Source of the DNA: Oscillospiraceae bacterium
Lineage (GTDB): Bacteria > Bacillota > Clostridia > Christensenellales > Aristaeellaceae
DNA length: 12,141 nt
Direction of reading: 5' to 3'
NCBI GenBank assembly: GCA_031282605.1
Contig: JAITDK010000282.1
Location: 1-12,141 of the forward strand
Below the pieces are notes generated by a model. The model was not told the DNA's origin, searched no databases, and saw only the letters and a program-made list of their open reading frames with translations. Below, piece by piece: positions 1 through 5,825 of the stretch; the first letter of the stretch is position 1; every line of letters starts with the position of its first letter. The position numbers were made by a program, and so were the translations under genes.

Positions 1-2106
1 GCATGGCTGGGAGGACATCGCCAGCCTTGATCCGCCGTTCATCACGCAGCCCACGCCGGAGACGAAGTGCGAGCCGGGCGGGCAGGGCGTCATCGGGCAG
101 TTAGGACCGGAGCCGAGCACGCACCCGACGCCGGGTATAAAGTAGGAACCGGGCGGGCAGACGGGCGCGTCAGGCCCATTGGGGAGGTATACGCTGCCCA
201 CTCCAGGGATGAACACAGTATCGTCAGGCATGAACCCGCCGCCCTGCACGCATCCGATGCCCGGCACGTTCCTGAACCCCGTCGGGCACAGATCCACGTC
301 ATACACGCAGCCTATACCGGGAGTCATGTGGGAACCGGTCGGACACAGCGAGCCTTCCGGGCCTTCGGCGCCGCACACGCAGCCAATCCCCGGCACGTAG
401 AACGAGCCTTCCGGACAATCCGCCTCGCCGCACACGCAGCCTATATCCGGAATGTATATCGATCCGTCCGGACAGGACTCGCCCTCGCCTATATCATCCA
501 CACAGCCGATCCCGGGCGAATACCGGTATCCATCGCCGCACGGGCCGGTAATGCCGCTGGGGCCGGTAGGCCCTATGATCGGCATGGTATCAGGACCGTA
601 TACGCAGCCCACGCCGGGTACATAGTAGAATGCGTTGGGGCAGGAACCATCGTTCCTCACATAACCTACGCCATCCAGGAAGAAGATGTTCTCACCCTCG
701 GAAACATCGTCGTATACCCAACCCACGCCGGGTACGCGATGCGATCCGGTCGGGCCGTCCTCGCAGCCGCAGGGTTCCGGTCCGACGACGCAGCCTATAC
801 CCGCGACGTAGTATGATCCCTCCGGGCACTCGCCCGTCTCGCTGACGCATCCGATGCCCTGAATATACCGCGAGCCTTCCGGGCAATCGCAGCCGTCCGC
901 GACGCAGCCGATGCCGGGAACCAGATGGCTGCCGGGCAGACACGCGTCGGCGTCCGTGCGTTCGGCGCGCACACAGCCCGCACCTGATATATATATGCAG
1001 CCGTCGGGACACGTGATCCCCGTCGCCCCGGTATCCGCAACGCATCCCACGCCTGGCTGGAAACGCATCCCATCCTTGCAGTACAGATCTTCGCATACGC
1101 AGCCTATGCCGGGTATGTAGCGCATCCCGTCGGGGCAGGACGTGCACTCGGCGGCGGCGGGTCCGTACACGCATCCTATACCAGCCACGTAGTAACTGTC
1201 GGGCGGGCACTCATCCGGGCCAAACACACAGCCGTATCCCGGCTCAAAGTGGAAGCCTTCCGGGCAGTCTTCGCCGTACTCGTTATCCATCACGCAGCCG
1301 ATGCCTTCTACAAAGTGAGAATCGGGCGGGCATACCGGATGCGCTGGGCCGGGTACGCAGCCCTGACCCACCTCGTAATGATAGCCCGGTTTGCACGGCG
1401 GGCCCCATACGCAGCCGCCTATCGCGGGTTCGTAGTGCGTGTTCTCCGCGCAGGTATCCAGCACGCACATCTCCAGCTCGGGGTTGTAATACTGGCCGGG
1501 CGGGCAATGGTGTTCCTTAGGCGCGGGCGGCGATATCACGCATCCGTATCCCGGTTCATAATGCCATCCGTCAGGGCACTTATGCTGCCGCTCGGCCATC
1601 GAATGGTTCCACACGCAGCCATACTCCGGTATGAAGTGCCAGCCTGGCGGGCAGTCCTCCATCACGTCCGAGCCGTTCCACACGCAGCCGTATCCGACCA
1701 CGAAGCGCCATCCCGCCGGGCAGCAGCCTGGGTTCTGGGTATCCGCGTCCAGTATGCACCCGCGACCCGGCTCAAAGTGAGTGCCGTGCGGGCAATCTAT
1801 ATTCTGATCGGGCACGCACCCGACCCCGGGCTGGAAGTGCATCCCGGGCGGGCATGCGTACTGCGTGTCGGGTACGCAGCCGTATCCAGGCTCGAAGTGC
1901 ATCCCGGGCGGGCAGTAATGGGGCGCGGCGATATGCGGGGTGGTATACGGCGTCGCGGCTGCGGCGAGCTGTGCTGCGGCGGCCATTTCCGCCGCGGCCA
2001 TGGACGCCTCAACACGCATCGGCGCGGAAATGGGCGGCGGCATCGGCGCAGGTTCATCCGGCACGCATCCGCCCACAATCGGGTCGTAATGCATACCTGG
2101 CGGGCA
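1..2106 (-). repeat. Array of about 30 degenerate Cys repeats inside the minus-strand gene
   Basis: Read on the minus strand, each unit is a 14-residue core, typically C-P-[PDE]-G-[SMW]-[HRY]-[FY]-x-P-G-[IVY]-G-C-V, plus a variable linker of about 8-20 residues, giving a period near 70 bp. Copies nearest the N-terminus (around 1800-2106) mostly read CPPGMHFEPGYGCVPD. Copies toward the window edge read CPxGSxYVPGIGCV. Two copies (around 184-235 and 661-702) have lost both core cysteines, and one (around 715-770) has Trp in place of the second. Two copies carry GGCV in place of GCV. Linkers differ in length and sequence, so this is an old, diverged array and not a recent DNA-level duplication. 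Confidence 0.85.
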
Positions 2107-2568
2107 TTGCAGCGCCGCTTGAGGCATGGGCGGAGGCATGGATGGATACATGGAGGAGGGTATAGCCTCCTGCTGCATCATCCGATCCATCGCGTCCGCC
2201 ATCGCGTCGTCGCCACTCGCCTGGAACGGCGGGAACCATGTCACGTTCCCGCGCGCGATCGCCGGCGAGGCTTGCGCTAAACCATACGGATCCTGTCCGG
2301 TCGGCGGTGTTCCGCCGTACGTATCCGTATACGCCGCGTTGCCGCCTGGCGCGTACATCGCCGCCCCAAGCGCCGGATCGCCATAGTAATTCGCGCCGCC
2401 GTACGCCCCAGGGTCTTGATAGCCGTACCCGTATGTACCCGCGCCATACGCGAGACCAGGTTGCTGCCAAGCGCCATTATTCGGATCCACGCCTTGATAA
2501 GGCGGCGCGACCCCCGGATGGTACATAGGACCCGATCCGTAGTTCATGGCATTGCTTTGATCAAACAT
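1..2568 (-). CDS. Cys-rich tandem-repeat protein, unrecognised family (3' end outside window)
   Basis: The frame starting at the ATG at 2568 is open for 856 codons to the window edge. AGGAGG (complement of 2573-2578) lies 4 nt upstream of the ATG. Residues 1 to about 150 are low complexity and rich in Gly, Tyr, Pro, Ala and Met, with no signal peptide or membrane segment. A first repeat begins at Cys155; a Pro/Ala/Met linker follows, and from Cys219 repeats run to the edge. I count 30 copies of C-P-x-G-x-x-[FY]-x-P-G-x-G-C-V, spaced about 24 residues apart, most with two cysteines 12 residues apart. Linkers are acidic or polar. One linker carries short Gly-x-y triplets (GPTGPSGITGP). I do not recognise the family. 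The half-motif resembles the CPxG...P...C pattern of small secreted Cys-rich modules such as peritrophin-A, but lacks their other cysteines. A structural or spore-coat-like role is inference only. The very end of the window is a Cys codon, possibly the next repeat. Confidence 0.88.
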   Translation of the reverse strand, partial: MFDQSNAMNYGSGPMYHPGVAPPYQGVDPNNGAWQQPGLAYGAGTYGYGYQDPGAYGGANYYGDPALGAAMYAPGGNAAYTDTYGGTPPTGQDPYGLAQASPAIARGNVTWFPPFQASGDDAMADAMDRMMQQEAIPSSMYPSMPPPMPQAALQCPPGMHYDPIVGGCVPDEPAPMPPPISAPMRVEASMAAAEMAAAAQLAAAATPYTTPHIAAPHYCPPGMHFEPGYGCVPDTQYACPPGMHFQPGVGCVPDQNIDCPHGTHFEPGRGCILDADTQNPGCCPAGWRFVVGYGCVWNGSDVMEDCPPGWHFIPEYGCVWNHSMAERQHKCPDGWHYEPGYGCVISPPAPKEHHCPPGQYYNPELEMCVLDTCAENTHYEPAIGGCVWGPPCKPGYHYEVGQGCVPGPAHPVCPPDSHFVEGIGCVMDNEYGEDCPEGFHFEPGYGCVFGPDECPPDSYYVAGIGCVYGPAAAECTSCPDGMRYIPGIGCVCEDLYCKDGMRFQPGVGCVADTGATGITCPDGCIYISGAGCVRAERTDADACLPGSHLVPGIGCVADGCDCPEGSRYIQGIGCVSETGECPEGSYYVAGIGCVVGPEPCGCEDGPTGSHRVPGVGWVYDDVSEGENIFFLDGVGYVRNDGSCPNAFYYVPGVGCVYGPDTMPIIGPTGPSGITGPCGDGYRYSPGIGCVDDIGEGESCPDGSIYIPDIGCVCGEADCPEGSFYVPGIGCVCGAEGPEGSLCPTGSHMTPGIGCVYDVDLCPTGFRNVPGIGCVQGGGFMPDDTVFIPGVGSVYLPNGPDAPVCPPGSYFIPGVGCVLGSGPNCPMTPCPPGSHFVSGVGCVMNGGSRLAMSSQPC

Positions 2569-2893
2569 GGCGCCTCCTGCCAACCGGACTCGGCCGCCTC
2601 GCGCAGCGGTCGTTCCGGCTCATACCTTTATCGGGCGGTTCTCCCCGCCGCGGTAATTCCATCTATCAAAAAGGGGCAAGCCCTGAAGTCGGGTTCAGCC
2701 GATTCCCGGCCCTAGAAGGGGTCGCCGTTGGACACGCCTCCTCTTTTCACACACCCAACCAACCCCAGAAAACCAGCCGCGCGCTTGACTTTTTCTGCTC
2801 TCAAGCTTCATCCATACCAACCCCTCCATTAATCCTGCGCCGAAATCTATGCAGCAAACGCTGGCGCTAGGCCTATTTTCCCATATGAGGGCG

Positions 2894-2965
2894 TGCTTTC
2901 TGTTCGCAGAAAGCATCAAAGACGACTTAAAGGGGCTTTGTCCCCTTAAGAACCCTTCCTAAGGG
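2894..2965. repeat. Cluster of three inverted repeats (hairpins)
   Basis: Three adjacent inverted repeats are visible. TGCTTTCT at 2894-2901 pairs with AGAAAGCA at 2908-2915 (8 bp, 6-nt loop). CTTAAAGGGG at 2926-2935 pairs with CCCCTTAAG at 2942-2950 (9 bp with one bulged A). CCCTT at 2953-2957 pairs with AAGGG at 2961-2965. No neighbouring ORF end fits a terminator role on either strand, and the second and third arms share an AAGGG/CCCTT core. This could be a dispersed intergenic palindromic element or part of a small RNA. The sequence alone does not decide. Confidence 0.45.
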
Positions 2966-3114
2966 ACGTAGGAGCGTATTCACCCCCTTGAATCCCCACA
3001 TGCCGATCACGCTATATGTTTGATCTCTATGCGGCCGCCCGCCTTATTCCATCCGAGCCGCTCGCCTTTCTCCTTTCCTCCCCCCAAGCATTCCGTTACG
3101 CGTCCATTGCGCAA

Positions 3115-3154
3115 AAAAGGATTCGCTGTAACGTCGGTTACAGCGAATCCTTTT
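3115..3154 (-). terminator. Strong intrinsic terminator after pyrH
   Basis: The left arm 3115-3132 and right arm 3137-3154 form a perfect 18-bp stem with a 4-nt loop (3133-3136). Read on the minus strand, the stem ends in a run of six U (complement of 3113-3118), as expected for Rho-independent termination. It lies about 100 nt past the pyrH stop at 3254. On the plus strand the tail is TTTTCTCTT, so it could work in both directions, but no plus-strand gene enters it. Confidence 0.88.
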
Positions 3155-3253
3155 CTCTTACACTCCCCATGCCGCCGGGAAAAATCGGGAGAGAGCCGTC
3201 GGCTGAGCGTAGCGAGGGCGCGCAGCGCACTGTCCGAAGGCGCGGACGCGCCG

Positions 3254-3961
3254 TCACTCAGGCGTCACCACCGATCCAAACCCAAACTCCCCTCTCGCCG
3301 CGCGCACCAACCCATCCGGCTCCTTAAGATCAAACACGCGGATCATCGGTATGCGATTATCCCTGCATATCACCAGCGCAGCCGTGTCCATCACCTGCAG
3401 GTTGAGGGCTATCGCTTCGTCGTACGTGAGTCGAGGCAGCAGCGACGCGTCAGGATACTTGTTCGGATCTTTGTCGTATACGCCGTTTACGTTTTTCGCC
3501 AGCAGGATCGCGTCCGCGTCCAGCTCCGCCGCGCGCAGCGCCACGCCGGTGTCCGTGCTGAAGTATGGATGGCCTGTTCCTCCGGCCAGCAGTACGATAG
3601 CGCCGCCGTTCAGCGCCGCTTCGGCCCCGCGCTGTGTGAACGGCTCGGCAAACCTGGGTATGTCGAACGCGCACAGCGTCGCCGTTTTCGCTCCGGCGCG
3701 GGAAAGCGCGTCCTGCATCTGCAGCGCGTTCATCAGCGTGCCCGTCATGCCCACTTGATCGGCTATCACGGCGTTGACCCGCGCCGCGTCGCCTCGCCGC
3801 CCGCGCCACAGGTTTCCCGCGCCGATGACCACGCCCACCTGCAGCCCGCTGTCCGCAACCGCCTTTAACTCGCGCGCCATTTCGTCGAATCGGTCTAGAT
3901 CGAATAGCCGTCCGTCCTTGCCCAGCGCCTCGCCGGATAGTTTTACCAATACGCGTCTCAT
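3254..3961 (-). CDS. pyrH: UMP kinase (uridylate kinase)
   Basis: PyrH phosphorylates UMP to UDP with ATP, the step after OMP decarboxylase in pyrimidine synthesis; it is a cytosolic hexamer of the amino-acid-kinase fold. The 235-residue product has the expected order of motifs: the KLSGE phosphate loop at residues 7-11, GAGNLWRG at 47-54, DQVGMTGTLMNALQ at about 68-81 (UMP-binding and subunit contact), and GGTGHPYFSTDT around 128-139, the nucleotide-site segment of bacterial PyrH. Length is normal. An ATG at 3970 is in frame but abuts the GGAGG (complement of 3971-3975). The ATG at 3961 has 9-nt spacing and gives the typical MRRVLVKLSGE start, so I chose it. It follows tsf, as in most bacteria. 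A hairpin with a U-tract sits just before its ribosome binding site, and a strong terminator follows. The usual downstream neighbour frr is absent. Confidence 0.96.
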   Translation of the reverse strand: MRRVLVKLSGEALGKDGRLFDLDRFDEMARELKAVADSGLQVGVVIGAGNLWRGRRGDAARVNAVIADQVGMTGTLMNALQMQDALSRAGAKTATLCAFDIPRFAEPFTQRGAEAALNGGAIVLLAGGTGHPYFSTDTGVALRAAELDADAILLAKNVNGVYDKDPNKYPDASLLPRLTYDEAIALNLQVMDTAALVICRDNRIPMIRVFDLKEPDGLVRAARGEFGFGSVVTPE

Positions 3962-3979
3962 ATGCGGCATCCTCCCGTG

Positions 3980-4009
3980 AAAAAACGAGCGATCGCTGAT
4001 CGCCCGTTT
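3980..4009 (-). terminator. Intrinsic terminator or attenuator between tsf and pyrH
   Basis: Arms 3983-3994 and 3998-4009 pair over 12 positions with a single A-C mismatch, leaving a 3-nt loop. On the minus strand the hairpin is followed directly by six U (complement of 3980-3985), the standard form of an intrinsic terminator. It starts about 30 nt past the tsf stop and ends only 4 nt before the pyrH GGAGG. It should therefore reduce read-through from rpsB-tsf into pyrH. I did not find a separate pyrH promoter in the 78-nt gap. Confidence 0.75.
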
Positions 4010-4039
4010 GATTGCTTTGATTGCGTTATTGACCGTGGG

Positions 4040-4696
4040 TTACGCCTGCCCGGCCATCTGCTTGGCGACCTCGGCCGCGAAGTCTTCCTCGCGCTTCTGC
4101 AGGCCTTCGCCGCGCTCGTAGCGTACGAAGCGACGCACGCTGAGTTTCTCGCCAATGGCGGCTGTCGCGTCCGCGATCAAGCCCTTTACGGTCTTGTCTG
4201 GATCCTTCACAAACGGCTGTTCCATCAAGCAGTTGTCGGCGTAATACTTGGCTATGCGCCCCTCGACCATGCGGTCTATGATTTTCTCGGGCTTGCCCTC
4301 GTTGAGCGCTTGTGCGCGGAGAATCTCCTTCTCCTTTTCCAGTTCCTCGGCTGGCACGTCGGCCTTGTCGAGGTACTGCGGGTTAGCGGCGGCTATCTGC
4401 AGCGCGACGTCGTGCACCAGGGTCTTGAACGCATCCGTCTTTGCCACGAAGTCAGTCTCGCAGTTGACCTCGACCAGCACGCCTATCTTGCCGTTCATGT
4501 GGATATATGAATCCACGATGCCTTCGGCCGCTATGCGTCCGGCCTTCTTCGCGGCGGCGGCCAGACCCTTCTCGCGCAGTATCTCTATCGCCTTCTCGGT
4601 ATCACCGCCGGTCTCGGTCAGCGCCTTTTTGCAGTCCAGTATGCCCGCTCCGGTGCGCTCGCGCAGTTCCTTGACCATTGCGCCGGTAATCTCCAT
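4040..4696 (-). CDS. tsf: Translation elongation factor Ts
   Basis: EF-Ts is the cytosolic nucleotide-exchange factor that releases GDP from EF-Tu. The 218-residue product has the N-terminal UBA-like module with TGAGILDCKKAL at residues 15-26, and the core motif NCETDFVAKTD with TDFV at 81-84, which contacts the EF-Tu Mg/nucleotide region. The C-terminal VRRFVRYERGEG segment matches the family's end. It is shorter than the E. coli protein (283 residues) and resembles the compact forms known in Thermus and cyanobacteria, so part of the dimerisation region is reduced. The ATG at 4696 has a purine-rich GGAGGAGA site 5 nt upstream. It lies 37 nt after rpsB and is evidently co-transcribed with it. 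Confidence 0.97.
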   Translation of the reverse strand: MEITGAMVKELRERTGAGILDCKKALTETGGDTEKAIEILREKGLAAAAKKAGRIAAEGIVDSYIHMNGKIGVLVEVNCETDFVAKTDAFKTLVHDVALQIAAANPQYLDKADVPAEELEKEKEILRAQALNEGKPEKIIDRMVEGRIAKYYADNCLMEQPFVKDPDKTVKGLIADATAAIGEKLSVRRFVRYERGEGLQKREEDFAAEVAKQMAGQA

Positions 4697-4733
4697 AAGC
4701 CTCTCCTCCTCAATCCTTTATGTATATATCAGC

Positions 4734-5456
4734 TTACAGACCGGCGGCGGCCACGTCGTCCGGCTCCATCTGCTCGCCCTGCTTGCCCTCCAGTATCGCG
4801 TCGGCCATCTTCCCGGCTATCAGCTTAACCGCGCGGATAGCGTCGTCGTTGCCGGGTATGATGTGATCGATCTCGTCCGGATCGCAGTTCGTATCCACGA
4901 TCGCCACGATCGGGATCTTCAGGATGCGCGCCTCGCTGACCGCTATGGCTTCCTGTCTGGGATCGACTATGAACAGCGCGCCGGGCAGCCGCTTCATCTC
5001 GCGGATGCCTCCCAGGTTGGTCTCTAGCTTCTCACGCTCGTGCTGCAGCTTGATGACTTCCTTTTTGGGCAGCACGTCGAACTGGCCGGTTTTCTCCATC
5101 TGGTCGATGCGGTTCAGGCGATCCACGCGCGTGCGTATGGTGCGGAAGTTGGTCAGCATACCGCCCAGCCAGCGCTTATTCACGTAATACATGTTGCAGC
5201 GTTTGGCTTCCTGCTCAATGGATTCCTGAGCCTGCTTCTTCGTGCCCACGAACAGCACGGACTTGCCCTCCATCGCCACGTCGCGCAGGAACAGATACGC
5301 CTCGTCAATCTTGCGCACCGTCTTCTGCAGGTCGATGATGTAGATGCCATTGCGTTCCGTAAAGATATACGGAGCCATCTTTGGGTTCCAGCGACGGGTC
5401 TGATGACCGAAGTGAACGCCCGCCTCCAGCAACTGCTTCATTGAAATGACAGCCAT
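4734..5456 (-). CDS. rpsB: 30S ribosomal protein S2
   Basis: S2 is a late-assembling protein of the small ribosomal subunit, bridging head and body. The 240-residue product is full length. It starts with the family signature LLEAGVHFGHQTRRWNPKM near the N-terminus, has the FVGTKKQAQ and RWLGGMLTNF blocks in the middle, and ends with the signature VDTNCDPDEIDHIIPGNDDA. An in-frame ATG at 5462 is only 2 nt from the AGGAGG (complement of 5465-5470). The ATG at 5456 has 8-nt spacing and gives the usual MAVISMKQLL start, so I use it; the longer form adds two residues. It is the first gene of the rpsB-tsf(-pyrH) unit, with a promoter at 5599-5627 and a foldable leader of about 135 nt between promoter and start. 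Confidence 0.97.
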   Translation of the reverse strand: MAVISMKQLLEAGVHFGHQTRRWNPKMAPYIFTERNGIYIIDLQKTVRKIDEAYLFLRDVAMEGKSVLFVGTKKQAQESIEQEAKRCNMYYVNKRWLGGMLTNFRTIRTRVDRLNRIDQMEKTGQFDVLPKKEVIKLQHEREKLETNLGGIREMKRLPGALFIVDPRQEAIAVSEARILKIPIVAIVDTNCDPDEIDHIIPGNDDAIRAVKLIAGKMADAILEGKQGEQMEPDDVAAAGL

Positions 5457-5592
5457 AGCCATGCCCTCCTATCGTTTTTTACCACCTTGCGCATCATCCC
5501 GCTCAAAAGCCCCGCGTCCGTCCAGCCGATTCCGGCGGGATTGTTCAGCGCGTTTAGGCACGATAAGACCGGTCAGCGCAAGTGCGTGATCG
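5457..5592 (-). promoter_or_regulatory. Structured 5' leader of rpsB (possible S2 autoregulatory leader)
   Basis: The RNA between the predicted transcription start (about 5592) and rpsB can form nested long-range pairings. TTGCGC (complement of 5576-5581) pairs with GCGCAA (complement of 5487-5492). Inside it, ATCCCGC (complement of 5535-5541) pairs with GCGGGAT (complement of 5496-5502). The same CCCGC could instead pair with a nearer GCGGG, so two exclusive folds are possible. S2 represses its own mRNA through the leader in E. coli, and ribosomal-protein leaders are common. Whether this one binds S2 is inference. Confidence 0.4.
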
Positions 5593-5598
5593 GTTGCT

Positions 5599-5627
5599 AG
5601 TATACCCCATCCAATCCGATTAAGCAA
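5599..5627 (-). promoter_or_regulatory. Promoter of the rpsB-tsf operon
   Basis: On the minus strand, TTGCTT (complement of 5622-5627) and TATACT (complement of 5599-5604) are separated by exactly 17 nt. An A/T-rich stretch (about 5628-5640) lies upstream of the -35, like an UP element. The -10 is one base from consensus and the -35 keeps TTG. The spacing and position, about 140 nt before the rpsB start, fit a vegetative sigma-A promoter. Confidence 0.7.
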
Positions 5628-5825
5628 GAAAATAATTATGCAAACTATGAATCGTCCCGCACTGCGAATGCCGCGCACATGGATACATTCGGCGCATATA
5701 CTGTGTGTGTCAGCTGTATACAGGACATTGGCGGGGGTTCATTCTGCCTGTAACGCCGTATTATTGCACAGCATATATGTATCTTGTGAGCCTCATCGTC
5801 AACAGACAATAAAGGAATGATTATA

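Larger units (their letters stand above)
2569..3253. other. 685 bp without a convincing gene
   Basis: Between the start of the Cys-repeat gene and the stop of pyrH I see no ORF with family-like composition. The stretch holds the ribosome binding site of the repeat gene (2573-2578), a small GGCGG/CCGCC hairpin (2634-2649) in its presumed 5' leader, a cluster of three hairpins (2894-2965), and the strong pyrH terminator (3115-3154). Positions 3190-3250 are GC-rich with short gcg/cgc palindromic runs. I could not find a convincing -35/-10 pair for the repeat gene here. Its promoter may use an alternative sigma factor, or I may have missed it. Confidence 0.6.

Noticed and set aside
67..816. Long plus-strand ORF (249 residues), and a similar one at 1249-2280 (343 residues)
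   Set aside because: Both are exact antisense of the Cys-repeat gene. Their His/Ala/Arg-rich composition is the complement of its codons, and they have no ribosome binding site or family-like pattern.
692..1210. Minus-strand Arg-rich ORF of 172 residues
   Set aside because: It is a frame-shifted reading of the same repeats; the in-phase frame with regular Cys motifs is the real one.
1..2106. CRISPR array or DNA satellite as explanation of the 70-bp periodicity
   Set aside because: Units differ in sequence and linker length, and conservation follows codon positions in one open frame, so the repeats are protein repeats.
2680..2715. GGGTTCAGCC...CCC resembling a tRNA T-arm
   Set aside because: No acceptor, D or anticodon arms can be built around it.
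2695..2919. 74-residue minus-strand ORF upstream of the repeat gene
   Set aside because: No convincing ribosome binding site, no recognisable motif, and it runs through hairpin-rich intergenic sequence.
3020..3868. 282-residue plus-strand ORF
   Set aside because: Most of it is antisense to pyrH and its start crosses the pyrH terminator.
5469..5678. 69-residue minus-strand ORF with a hydrophobic stretch, ahead of rpsB
   Set aside because: It begins upstream of the predicted rpsB promoter and reads through the -35/-10 and leader, so the mRNA would not carry it.
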